NCBI GenBank assembly: GCA_002709235.1
Contig: PAQI01000024.1
Span: forward strand, 145,581 to 209,580
DNA: 64,000 nt
Reading direction: 5' to 3'
Source of the DNA: Hirschia sp.
GTDB taxonomy: Bacteria > Pseudomonadota > Alphaproteobacteria > Caulobacterales > Hyphomonadaceae
Below are positions 1 through 8,747 of the stretch, piece by piece. The notes below the pieces were generated by a model. It had not been told where the DNA came from and did no database searches. It saw only the letters and a program-made list of their open reading frames with translations. The position numbers were made by a program, and so were the translations under genes. Position 1 is the first letter of the stretch. Every line of letters begins with the position of its first letter.

Positions 1-37
1 CTGTGTTGAATTAGACATTCCGGAACCGCCGACATGA
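1..37 (+). CDS. Possible 3' end of an upstream gene (hemD position)
   Basis: Reading frame 2 of the first bases stays open and stops with TGA at 35-37, overlapping the ATG of the next gene as ATGA, a typical coupled junction. In many Alphaproteobacteria the gene before the mitofilin-like gene is hemD (uroporphyrinogen-III synthase), so this may be its last codons. Only about a dozen residues are visible, so the identity is a guess from gene order. Confidence 0.25.
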   Translation, partial: CVELDIPEPPT

Positions 38-1626
38 CCAGTTCGAACGAAACGCCTGAAACCGAGACAACCGAGGGAACTCCCACGGAGCCCGAACCCA
101 TTGATGCCGAGTTCGAACCCGCTGACGGACCAGAGCCAGAAGCTGAAAAGCCCGTAAAGTCAGGCATCGGGATGGCAACGCTTGCTGCCTGGAGCATCGG
201 CGCGGCCCTGGCCGGTGGTACGATCGGTGTGATCGGATCAGGTTCGACCAATATCGATACGGCCAAATTCGCGCCCGCTGAACTCGAAACTGACCTGAAG
301 GACCTGTCTTCCAAACAGGGTAACGTTTCCGAAAAGCTCGACAAGGCTTGGGAAACACTCAGCGTGACCGAAGCCCGGCTTGAAGGCCAGGTTGAAAAGT
401 TGAACGCGGAACTGGAAGCTCGAGAGGAAAGCCAGGCCCTGTTGCAATCGGAATTCGATGCACTTGTAGCGCAGTTGGATGCGCTGGTCGGCAGCTCCGG
501 TGACACCGCAAAACTTGCCGAGGGCGAGACGGCTACAGCAGCAGGCAATACCGGTGACACCGCAGGCGCTGCGACAATTCCTCCCCTGCAACGACTGATG
601 ACGCGTATCACCTATCTGGAAGAGCGGTTGGCTGAGAGTGACGCCAGCCCTGAAACATCTGGTCAGCTTAAACGCGCACTGACTGATGTATCTGCGCGGG
701 TAGAAAGCCTTGAAGGCGCGAATGACGAAGTTCAACGTGCCATGACAAAACGCGAAGAAGCACTGGCCTCGTTGCAGGCAGGACTGTTCAACGCCAATCA
801 AGCTATCGCTGATGTCGAGGACCGTGTCGTCGAGCTTGCCAAGACTAAAAACTCTGCACCCGAATCCGCCAGTACCAGTGATGTAGAAAAGGAGCTTGCT
901 GCGCTTCGTGAGCAAGTCGCAACGCTTGGCATCGCATCGACAGCAAAAGAGCAACCAGTTCCAAAGCCGACATCATCTGCATCTTCCGGAACCACCCCTG
1001 AAACAAAGGTCAGTCCTACACCACAAGACAGCGCAAGCACTGGAATGGCACCTGTGCAACCGGCGTCATCCGACACTACCGATACCCAGACCGCCAAGGC
1101 CGCCAAACAGATTTCTGATGCTGCTTTGGCCATGTCGGCACTAGAAAGCCAGTCTGCACGTGGCAAGCCATTCCCATCTGCCTGGGACCGCTTGGATGAG
1201 GCCATGCCGGACAATGCCAATGTTCAGGCTATCAAATCCATTTCCCGTCGGGGTGCACCACCCCTATCCGATTTGCGGACCAGTTTCGCTGATGTGAATT
1301 CGGTACTCAACAAGCGTATTCAGGATGAAGGCAAGGGCGATGGACTGGACTGGGCCCGGCGAGCATTTGGTGGTGTTGTTTCTGTTCGCAGAACAGATGT
1401 AGACGGCGACACACCCGAAGCAGTTCTCAACCGCATCCGCAATGCCCTAGATGATGCCGACCTGACCACCGCCATTGAAAATGCCGACCTGTTGGAAGGT
1501 TTCAGCGATACCGAATTTGATGAATGGCTCACGGCAGCGCGGGCACGCCTGACGCTCGATACCAATGTTGCAGCGGTGCGTGAGGAGATTCTTGACAAGA
1601 GCGCCGAGCTCTCGGGAAGGAATTAG
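34..1626 (+). CDS. Mic60/mitofilin-like inner membrane protein
   Basis: A 530-residue protein with an acidic, Glu/Pro-rich cytoplasmic N-terminus, one membrane segment at about residues 44-69 (Gly/Ala-rich), a long Glu/Lys/Gln-rich region likely to be coiled coil (about 80-300), a low-complexity Ser/Thr/Pro linker (about 305-360) and a compact C-terminal domain resembling the mitofilin signature region. This is the architecture of bacterial Mic60 homologues, the presumed ancestors of the mitochondrial MICOS subunit that bends membranes. The position directly before hemY is typical of these genes. It lies 3 bases upstream of hemY and is probably co-transcribed with it. Role in membrane shaping is inferred from family and context. 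Confidence 0.8.
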   Translation: MTSSNETPETETTEGTPTEPEPIDAEFEPADGPEPEAEKPVKSGIGMATLAAWSIGAALAGGTIGVIGSGSTNIDTAKFAPAELETDLKDLSSKQGNVSEKLDKAWETLSVTEARLEGQVEKLNAELEAREESQALLQSEFDALVAQLDALVGSSGDTAKLAEGETATAAGNTGDTAGAATIPPLQRLMTRITYLEERLAESDASPETSGQLKRALTDVSARVESLEGANDEVQRAMTKREEALASLQAGLFNANQAIADVEDRVVELAKTKNSAPESASTSDVEKELAALREQVATLGIASTAKEQPVPKPTSSASSGTTPETKVSPTPQDSASTGMAPVQPASSDTTDTQTAKAAKQISDAALAMSALESQSARGKPFPSAWDRLDEAMPDNANVQAIKSISRRGAPPLSDLRTSFADVNSVLNKRIQDEGKGDGLDWARRAFGGVVSVRRTDVDGDTPEAVLNRIRNALDDADLTTAIENADLLEGFSDTEFDEWLTAARARLTLDTNVAAVREEILDKSAELSGRN

Positions 1627-1629
1627 ACC

Positions 1630-3096
1630 TTGATCCGCAAAGCGCTTTTACTGGCCCTCGTGATTGTCGCAGTGGGCGTCGCACTCTGGGCGGCAAATGC
1701 GCCCAAGGATGTGCTTGTCAGATTGCCCGGTTTCGAGGTCGAAACATCCAGAATCCTTCTAGCGCTTCTAATGTTGTTGCTGGGCGCAGTAATCGCATGG
1801 GTCTGGGGATTGTTGGCCTCGATATTCAACCTGCCCGGCAAGGTTGCGCGGTCCTCCCGGCAATCACGCATTAATAAGGCACGTGCGGCCCTGTCCGATG
1901 GCTTGATCGCTGCTGAAGGGGGTGATGCTGAAGAAGCTGCCAAGCAGGCCAAGCGTGCTGCGGCGCTGGCAAAAATCGGATCACCCGACCGAAAGCTGGC
2001 TTTGCTATTGTCTGCTCGCGCCGCCGAGACCAATGACGACTGGATCGAAGCAGAAAAGACTTATGCCGAACTTTCCCGGGAAAAGGGTGCTGAACTGGCC
2101 GGATTACGCGGGCTGGCCGCAGCGGCCGTCAAACGCGGTGATCATATGGGCGCAAAGGCACATGCATCAGCTGCGTTCCAGCTGAAATCCAAGGCGGACT
2201 GGCCATTTGGCTCCCTGTTCGAACTCCAGACCAAGGCGGCAGACTGGATGGGAGCGGTCGACACGCTGGATGCTGGCCTCAAGCGTGGTGCGATTGATGG
2301 TGCCAGCGCTGCACGTCGCCGGGCTGTCCTGCTGTCGGCACAGGCTTACAGGCAAAGGCGCAATGATCCTGCCGAAGCAGAAGCACTGGCCGTTGAAGCG
2401 ACAAAGGCGTCTGCCGGGTTTCCTCCTGCGGCACTTCTGGCAGGTCGTCTGCAATTGGCCGCGGGACGCGCCGGCAAGGCCCAGTCTGTTGTCGAGGCGG
2501 CGTGGCGCACACGTCCCCATCCGGCCCTGTCATTATTGTGGTCTGACCTCAAACCCGGCGAAAGCGCTGACTCCCACGCAGCGCGTATCGACAAGCTGGC
2601 CCAGCAAAACCCCGATCACCGCGAAAGCCGTATCCTTAAGGGTGAAGCAGCCATTGCAACTGGCGACTGGATGAAAGCGGCTGAAATTCTCACCCCACTG
2701 ATCGAGGAAGGTGCGACCGGAAGATTGTGCACACTGATGGAAGCCGTTGCCCGTGGACGTGGCGACCTTGAAGAAGCCAATCGCTGGGCCCGGCTGGCGG
2801 CATCTGCGGCGCGTGAACCGGATTGGTCCGATATTGACCCCGACGGGCGCGCTTTTGATTTTTCCGATTCGGATTGGGCCCGCATGATCTACACCTATGG
2901 TGATGGTGGTGTACTGATTCACCCCCGTTATGAGGGCTATGGCCGAGAACTGGAAACCATGTCCAGACTGGCGCTTCCGCCAGCAGAATCAACCTCCGCT
3001 CCTGATACTTCCGAAATGGAGGATGTACGGGAAGTGTCACGCGTGGGTGCATCCGCACATATTGCACCACCTGTGGATTATGCCCCTGATGATTGA
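1630..3096 (+). CDS. hemY: HemY-like TPR membrane protein
   Basis: A 488-residue protein with two N-terminal membrane segments (about residues 4-22 and 42-64) followed by Ala-rich helical repeats typical of the HemY_N plus TPR family (COG3898). The family sits beside heme biosynthesis genes, but its molecular role is unsettled; it is not the protoporphyrinogen oxidase called HemY in Gram-positives. The start is a TTG three bases after the stop of the mitofilin-like gene, so translation is probably coupled. The acidic C-terminal tail (last 50 residues) is low in predicted structure. Confidence 0.85.
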   Translation: MIRKALLLALVIVAVGVALWAANAPKDVLVRLPGFEVETSRILLALLMLLLGAVIAWVWGLLASIFNLPGKVARSSRQSRINKARAALSDGLIAAEGGDAEEAAKQAKRAAALAKIGSPDRKLALLLSARAAETNDDWIEAEKTYAELSREKGAELAGLRGLAAAAVKRGDHMGAKAHASAAFQLKSKADWPFGSLFELQTKAADWMGAVDTLDAGLKRGAIDGASAARRRAVLLSAQAYRQRRNDPAEAEALAVEATKASAGFPPAALLAGRLQLAAGRAGKAQSVVEAAWRTRPHPALSLLWSDLKPGESADSHAARIDKLAQQNPDHRESRILKGEAAIATGDWMKAAEILTPLIEEGATGRLCTLMEAVARGRGDLEEANRWARLAASAAREPDWSDIDPDGRAFDFSDSDWARMIYTYGDGGVLIHPRYEGYGRELETMSRLALPPAESTSAPDTSEMEDVREVSRVGASAHIAPPVDYAPDD

Positions 3097-3226
3097 ATCA
3101 ACGACGAAAATCGGTTCATTTTGACCCAGTTCGCGCGTTATCTGCGTTAAATATTCGTCCTTGGCGCATTTATATGTGCAGGACGCTTTCCAAGTTCCTG
3201 ATCATTTCGATAGAGATGATATTCAT

Positions 3227-3254
3227 CAGCAAGGTCACGTGCATCACCTTGCTG
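3227..3254 (+). promoter_or_regulatory. Strong stem-loop in the hemY-yejF gap
   Basis: A perfect 9-base inverted repeat (CAGCAAGGT at 3227-3235, ACCTTGCTG at 3246-3254) with a 10-base loop lies 69 bases before the GTG of the ABC transporter gene. No T-run follows on either strand, so it is not a classical intrinsic terminator. It may be a terminator-like 3' end of the hemY unit or a leader structure; the 3097-3323 gap holds nothing else recognisable. Confidence 0.45.
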
Positions 3255-3323
3255 CTACCGCCCTTGAACGCACTCAGAATGCGTCGAGGCATGGTCGCGT
3301 AACCTGTAGAGAGGCCCTGTGCC

Positions 3324-5168
3324 GTGAGTAGTTCTTCCATCCTGTCTGTCAGTGACCTTGTCGTGAATTTCGACACTTCGGACGGTGAAGTAAATGCTGT
3401 GAAGGGTTTGAGTTTCGAGGTCGCTGCTGGCGAATGCGTCGGCCTTGTTGGCGAGAGTGGTTCAGGCAAAAGCCAGACAGTTCTCGCCGCGATGGGCCTG
3501 ATATCGCAAAATGGACACGTAAGTGGTCAGGCGCTGTTCGATGGGCAAGACCTGCTGACCATGCCGACGCCCGCGCTAAACAAGGTGCGTGGTGCGCAGA
3601 TCTCCATGATCTTCCAGGATCCGTTGACCTCTCTTACCCCACACATGACCATAGGCGCACAAATGCGCGAGGTTTTGCTGCATCACAAGGGACTGAAAGG
3701 TGCCGAAGCCGACAAGGTGTGTGTGGAATGGCTGGAGCGGGTGCGCATCCCAGAAGCCCGCAGGCGACTAGACCAGTTTCCTCACGAGCTGTCAGGTGGA
3801 ATGCGCCAACGCGTGATGATCGCTGCGGCCATGTTGTGCCAGCCGCGCCTGCTATTGGCGGATGAACCCACAACCGCACTGGATGTGACCGTCCAGGCGC
3901 AGGTCCTGGAACTGATGGATGATCTCAAACGCGAACATAATGCAGGCCTCGTTCTGATCACGCATGACATGGGAGTTGTCGCGCGGATGTGTGACCGTGT
4001 CATTGTGATGCGACATGGCGAACCCGTTGAACGCGGCAATGTCTCCGAGATTTTTGCCAATCCGAAGCACGAATATACCCGCATGTTGCTGGATGCCATG
4101 CCACGTCTGGACCGTGAAGACCGAGGTGGTCGACCGACCATCGAACCGATGGATCTGGAAAAGGCTGACCCCATTCTGGTCGCCCGCGATCTCAAGGTGA
4201 GTTTCGACGTCGTTGCGTCCAATGGCGGTCTGTTTCCCAAGAAAAAGCCATTACGCGCCGTGGATGGCGTGAGTTTTTCCTTGCTGGAAGGCGAAACACT
4301 GGGCGTTGTCGGTGAAAGTGGCTGCGGCAAGTCTACGCTAGCACGCGCCGTACTGCGCCTGATCGAACCCACGGCAGGCGCTGTGACGTGGCTGGGCAAG
4401 GACATTGCGCGCGCCGGACAAAAAGAACTGCAGTCTCTGCGAGAAGATCTTCAGATCGTGTTTCAGGATCCTCTCGCCAGCCTTGATCCACGCATGACGA
4501 TCGGTCAGTCGATTTCAGAACCCATGGGTGTGTTTCGTCCAGACATGAATGGCCGACAAAAAGACGAAGCTGTCCGCAAGATGATGCAGCGTGTCGGGCT
4601 CGATGACGCTCTGATCAACCGCTATCCGCATGAACTTTCCGGTGGGCAGAACCAGCGTGTTGGCGTGGGACGCGCAATGATCCTCAACCCGAAGCTGGTA
4701 ATCTGCGACGAGGCAGTCTCGGCGCTGGACGTATCTGTGCAGGCGCAGATCATTGATCTTCTGATCGATCTTCAGAAGGAATTCGGATTGTCACAGATGT
4801 TCATCAGCCATGACCTCAGTGTCGTTCGCGAGGTCGCACATCGCGTCATGGTGCTCTATCTGGGCCGTGTGGTGGAGATGGCAACACGCGAAGAGATCTT
4901 CGAGAACCCTATACACCCCTACACCAAGGCACTGATAAATGCGGTGCCGCGTCCTGATCCCGAAATCGAGCGCAATCGCAAGCGTATCCTGCTGGATGGC
5001 GACCTGCCCTCCCCGATGGACCCGCGCGCGGGCTTGAGATTCCTGAAATCACGCTTGTCGGAAGCCGGAGAAGATCAATACCGTCCCCTGCTGGTCGAAG
5101 TATCACCCGGCCATTTCGTTGCCGAACATGACCCCGTTGCTGATGTCTCAAAGGGCGTTTACGCCTGA
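3324..5168 (+). CDS. yejF: Peptide ABC transporter, double ATPase subunit (YejF/DppDF type)
   Basis: A 614-residue protein made of two ABC ATPase domains in tandem (about 7-265 and 285-560). Each carries a Walker A ([16 protein letters not shown]), the family signature (LSGGM, LSGGQ) and a Walker B followed by an H-loop (LITHD, FISHD). Each half ends with an oligopeptide/dipeptide transporter C-terminal extension. This is the YejF/GsiA-like fusion that energises uptake of peptides. The binding protein and permease genes are not in the window, so the substrate is unknown. The GTG start is preceded by AGAGAGG nine bases upstream. Confidence 0.9.
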   Translation: MSSSSILSVSDLVVNFDTSDGEVNAVKGLSFEVAAGECVGLVGESGSGKSQTVLAAMGLISQNGHVSGQALFDGQDLLTMPTPALNKVRGAQISMIFQDPLTSLTPHMTIGAQMREVLLHHKGLKGAEADKVCVEWLERVRIPEARRRLDQFPHELSGGMRQRVMIAAAMLCQPRLLLADEPTTALDVTVQAQVLELMDDLKREHNAGLVLITHDMGVVARMCDRVIVMRHGEPVERGNVSEIFANPKHEYTRMLLDAMPRLDREDRGGRPTIEPMDLEKADPILVARDLKVSFDVVASNGGLFPKKKPLRAVDGVSFSLLEGETLGVVGESGCGKSTLARAVLRLIEPTAGAVTWLGKDIARAGQKELQSLREDLQIVFQDPLASLDPRMTIGQSISEPMGVFRPDMNGRQKDEAVRKMMQRVGLDDALINRYPHELSGGQNQRVGVGRAMILNPKLVICDEAVSALDVSVQAQIIDLLIDLQKEFGLSQMFISHDLSVVREVAHRVMVLYLGRVVEMATREEIFENPIHPYTKALINAVPRPDPEIERNRKRILLDGDLPSPMDPRAGLRFLKSRLSEAGEDQYRPLLVEVSPGHFVAEHDPVADVSKGVYA

Positions 5169-5259
5169 TCGCGCTGTTTGATCAGATTTCTTCGGTCATA
5201 CGAATGCAAATTTCATCAAAGCCATGCTAAAGGCCCTCCCAAGGATTGGGACAGGATTG

Positions 5260-6345
5260 ATGCAAGTTGAAGCAATCGAACCGCTCGCGCTTGGGGATAG
5301 TGATATCGCTGCCTGGCATGCGCTTCAGGCGTCAGACCGCACGCTTGCGAGCCCTTATCTGACTCCCGACTGGGCAAGACTGGTCAACCGCTACAGACCG
5401 GACGCGCGTGTTGTGGTGTTTCGGGAGAATGGAAACCCTGTCGGATTTCTACCGGTTCAGCTCTCTGCTTCCAGTATAGCGCTACCTCTCGGTGGGCCCC
5501 TCTGCGACTACCAGGCGATCATCTCCGAACCTGGATCGGTGTTTGACGGGCAAAAAGCCATCGAAGCCCTGGGTGTAAGGCGGATCGATTTCACCTGCGC
5601 ACTGGCCGATCATTCGGCCACGAAAGATCATGTTTTCATTGAAGACCATGGCCATATCGTGCGGTTTGAAGATGGCTGGAGCGCATACGAGACCGAGCGA
5701 CGTGAGGCCGGATCGCAAGTGCTGAAACGCACGCGCAAGAAGATGAACAAGTTTCGCCGTGAGTGCGGAAATATCAGCTTTCATCCCTTTGTACGGGACG
5801 ACAAGGCATTCGAAACATTGCTGGGCTGGAAACGAACACAACATCGCCAGACCGGCTCTACCGACATCCTGTCACGTGCCTGGATCCGTTATGTTGTTGA
5901 TGCTGTCTATCAGGAACAATCAGAAGAATTCGGTGGCGAGCTATTCCTGCTCCGATCAAATGATGAACTGGTTGCCGGACTGTTTTGCATTCGGGCCGGC
6001 AAGACACTTCACGCCTGGTATGTTGGCCATAACCATGATTTCGATACCCATTCTCCCGGCTTGATCCTGTTCACAGAGGCGATAAGGGCTGCGGCTGATG
6101 CTGGTTTCACCGAGATGGACCTCGGTGCGGGTGACTATCGCTTCAAACAAAGCCTCGCCAATCATTCGCGTGCATGCGGACCGGGCTATATAGGTGCAGG
6201 CGGCCTGTCCAGTGCGTGGCGGGGCATGCAGTTTGGTGTGCGTCAGCAACTTGAGTCCAGAAAAATGGGGCGCTTGAGCCTGCTACCCGGCAAGGCCATG
6301 CGGCGGCTTGATGTCTGGCGCTGCATGGCGAAGAGCCGTCCCTAG
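5260..6345 (+). CDS. CelD/BcsL-type GNAT acetyltransferase
   Basis: About 361 residues with the architecture of the 'acetyltransferase involved in cellulose biosynthesis' group (COG5653, BioF2-like GNAT fold). Visible hallmarks are a basic central segment (about residues 158-172, RTRKKMNKFRRE), a region predicted to be the acyl-CoA domain, and a C-terminal 'DLGAGDYRFKQ' block typical of the family. Members acylate polysaccharides or amino-sugar substrates; the actual substrate here is unknown. An in-frame ATG at 5224 would add 12 residues, but the ATG at 5260 has the better purine-rich stretch (GGGACAGG) before it. Confidence 0.7.
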   Translation: MQVEAIEPLALGDSDIAAWHALQASDRTLASPYLTPDWARLVNRYRPDARVVVFRENGNPVGFLPVQLSASSIALPLGGPLCDYQAIISEPGSVFDGQKAIEALGVRRIDFTCALADHSATKDHVFIEDHGHIVRFEDGWSAYETERREAGSQVLKRTRKKMNKFRRECGNISFHPFVRDDKAFETLLGWKRTQHRQTGSTDILSRAWIRYVVDAVYQEQSEEFGGELFLLRSNDELVAGLFCIRAGKTLHAWYVGHNHDFDTHSPGLILFTEAIRAAADAGFTEMDLGAGDYRFKQSLANHSRACGPGYIGAGGLSSAWRGMQFGVRQQLESRKMGRLSLLPGKAMRRLDVWRCMAKSRP

Positions 6346-6468
6346 ACCATGGCTACCGGAATGCTTGGCAATTTCCACTTTCCTTGAGACTCGACTTGTC
6401 CTGAACGAGGCTGGGCAATAGTGTCCCGCGATCAATGATCCCGAACAGTCTGGAAGATCATTGTCATC

Positions 6469-7701
6469 ATGAACAAGGACAATTTCCCCGTGAGCCAACT
6501 TCCCATCTCCTTTGAGGATATCCAGGCCGCCGCACGTGCCATTGAAGGCGCTGTCGAGCGTACGCCCATGCGCCTGTCACGGACGCTATCCTCGATTACC
6601 GGAGCCGAAGTCTGGCTGAAGTTTGAAAACCTTCAGTTCACCGCTGCGTTCAAGGAACGCGGCGCGCTGAACAAGCTGATCAATCTCACAGATGCCGAGA
6701 AGAAGGCCGGAGTGATCGCCATGTCTGCGGGCAATCATGCCCAGGGAGTTGCCTATCACGCCCAGCGCCTTGGAATTCCCGCGACCATCGTGATGCCGCA
6801 GAACACCCCCTTTGTGAAAGTCGAACACACACGCAATTTCGGCGCACGCGTGATCCTACATGGCGACATGCTGACCGAGGCCGACAGCTTTGCTCGCGAA
6901 ACCGAGAAGAAAGAAGGCCTGACCTTCATCCATCCCTATGACGATCCACTAGTTGTCGCAGGTCAGGGCACTGTCGCCATCGAAATGATGGAAGACGGAC
7001 CAGAATTCGACGATCTGATAGTTCCCGTGGGGGGCGGTGGCCTGATCGGCGGTATTGCCGTGGCTGCCAAACACATGAATCCCAACATTCGGATCCATGG
7101 CTGTGAACCGCTCATGTACCCTTCCCTTCATGCAGCCATGCGTGGAGAAGAAGCGCAAGTCGGCGGCGCAACCATCGCCGAAGGCATCGCGGTCAAGACT
7201 GTCGGCAAGATCGGCGCAGCCATCTGTCGTGAATTGATTGAAGACGTCATGTTGCTGGATGAAGCGCATCTTGAACGTGCGATCACATTGTTGCTGACGG
7301 TTGAAAAAACAGTCGCCGAAGGTGCAGGCGCGGCAGGTCTCGCTGCTCTGCTTGCCCACCCGGATCGTTTCCGTGGTCGTCGTGTGGGCCTTGTTGTCTG
7401 TGGCGGTAATATCGATACGCGCCTTCTGGCATCCGTTCTGACGCGCTCGCTGGTGCGTGAGAAACGTCTGTCGAATATCCGCATCATTGGTGGAGACAAT
7501 CCGGGCCTGCTGGGCAAGGTTGCAAAGATCATTGGCGATGGTGGCGCAAACATCATCGAGGTTCAGCACAACCGTATCGCACTGGATGTGCCGGCCAAAG
7601 GCGCGGAATTCGACATCCTGATCGAAACACGCGACGCACAGCACACCCAGGAAATCTGTTCGGCGCTCGCTGATGAAGGTTTCCCTCCTCGCACGAACTG
7701 A
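6469..7701 (+). CDS. ilvA: Threonine ammonia-lyase with ACT domain
   Basis: A 410-residue PLP enzyme of fold type II that deaminates threonine to 2-oxobutanoate. The PLP lysine is K62 in AAFKERG, and the phosphate-binding glycine loop (VGGGGLIGG) is near residue 187. A short ACT-like domain occupies about 330-400 (NIRIIGGDNPGLLGKV), as in the TdcB/IlvA forms common in Alphaproteobacteria. It could feed isoleucine synthesis or act catabolically; the single ACT domain rather than two ACT-like regulatory domains leaves this open. It stands alone between an acetyltransferase and an FKBP gene. Confidence 0.9.
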   Translation: MNKDNFPVSQLPISFEDIQAAARAIEGAVERTPMRLSRTLSSITGAEVWLKFENLQFTAAFKERGALNKLINLTDAEKKAGVIAMSAGNHAQGVAYHAQRLGIPATIVMPQNTPFVKVEHTRNFGARVILHGDMLTEADSFARETEKKEGLTFIHPYDDPLVVAGQGTVAIEMMEDGPEFDDLIVPVGGGGLIGGIAVAAKHMNPNIRIHGCEPLMYPSLHAAMRGEEAQVGGATIAEGIAVKTVGKIGAAICRELIEDVMLLDEAHLERAITLLLTVEKTVAEGAGAAGLAALLAHPDRFRGRRVGLVVCGGNIDTRLLASVLTRSLVREKRLSNIRIIGGDNPGLLGKVAKIIGDGGANIIEVQHNRIALDVPAKGAEFDILIETRDAQHTQEICSALADEGFPPRTN

Positions 7702-7797
7702 ACTTATATTTCATGCAATTCGCCCTGTCATGGCGAGCCGGGCGATGGTAGTCCCACGGATGTCAAACCAAGATCGAGACCTCGGGAGGTCCCTGCC

Positions 7798-8715
7798 ATG
7801 CGTTCCGGCCTGATCACTGCTGCGATTCTTCTTGCGGCCCTGTCTGCGTGCTCGCCCAATAGCGATACGCCAGACAATTCTGAAACTTCAGCTAAAAGTG
7901 AGGCGCAAATGAGCGGTCCTTTCGAACAGTACACACCCTGGGATTCAAGCCGTGAAGGCGTCCACAAGACCGAATCCGGTTTGGAATATATCATCATCAA
8001 GTCCGGTGATGCTTCTGGTATTTCCCCTGTTCCAACCGATCAGGTTACAGTCCACTATGACGGTCGTTTGGCTGAAGGCGGCAAGAAATTCGATTCATCC
8101 TATGATCGCGGTGCCCCTGCTACCTTCCCGGCAGGCGGCCTGATTCCTGGTTGGGTAGAAGCCCTGCAGCTGATGAAGCCTGGCGATGAATGGCTGCTCT
8201 TCATTCCTTCTGACCTTGGATATGGTGCACGTGGCGCAGGCGCTGACATTCCAGCGAATGCCGATCTGATCTTCCACATGGAATTGCTGGACGTGATCAG
8301 GCCGCAAGCAGCGGACGAAGAAGCGTGGGCGAAATACACCCCATGGCCCGGTGAAGCCACAGATGTCATGAAAACAGAAAGCGGTCTGGAATACATCATT
8401 CTCGACAGTGGTGATGAAAGCCTTGCTCTGCCCGAGGCTGAAGATTTCGTTCTCATACATGCTGAATGCCGTGTCGCAAAAAGCGGTGAGATTGTTGTGT
8501 CCTCCTTTCGCGAAGGATCACCCAAACGCCTGCCTGCCGGTGAGCCTGTCCTCGGTGAGGGATGGAAAGAAGCAATCATGATGATGCGCCCAGGCGATCA
8601 CTGGCTGGTGAAAGTGCCCTATCAGCTTGCCTTTGGCGAAGAAGGTAGCGGACCGATCCCCGAAAAGGCCGATGTGATCTTCGAGATCGACATGCAGCAG
8701 GTCATCGACCTCTGA
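7798..8715 (+). CDS. Tandem FKBP-type peptidyl-prolyl isomerase lipoprotein
   Basis: A 305-residue lipoprotein: signal peptide ending in the lipobox LSAC with Cys18, then two FKBP domains (about 60-168 and 190-305). The first keeps the usual active-site residues (VHYDG, KFDSS, FPAGGLIPGW, LGYGARG). In the second these become IHAEC, VVSS, LPAGEPVLGEGW and LAFGEEG, so the Tyr, Phe-Asp and central Phe/Ile positions are lost while the Trp is kept. The protein should act on folding in the envelope; the second domain is more likely to bind clients than to catalyse. Confidence 0.85.
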   Translation: MRSGLITAAILLAALSACSPNSDTPDNSETSAKSEAQMSGPFEQYTPWDSSREGVHKTESGLEYIIIKSGDASGISPVPTDQVTVHYDGRLAEGGKKFDSSYDRGAPATFPAGGLIPGWVEALQLMKPGDEWLLFIPSDLGYGARGAGADIPANADLIFHMELLDVIRPQAADEEAWAKYTPWPGEATDVMKTESGLEYIILDSGDESLALPEAEDFVLIHAECRVAKSGEIVVSSFREGSPKRLPAGEPVLGEGWKEAIMMMRPGDHWLVKVPYQLAFGEEGSGPIPEKADVIFEIDMQQVIDL

Positions 8716-8747
8716 TCATCCGCAAATCTTCATGCGCAGCAACAGCA

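Noticed and set aside
238-954. 238-residue ORF on the minus strand inside the mic60-like gene
   Set aside because: It is the antisense shadow of a gene with a clear membrane segment and coiled coil; composition is Cys/Arg-rich and shows no family.
3093-3302. 69-residue ORF in the hemY-yejF gap
   Set aside because: Starts with TTG inside hemY, runs across the stem-loop, and shows neither a plausible ribosome binding site nor known features.
6949-7644. 231-residue ORF antisense to ilvA
   Set aside because: Shadow of a strongly conserved enzyme gene; no ribosome binding site or recognisable motifs.
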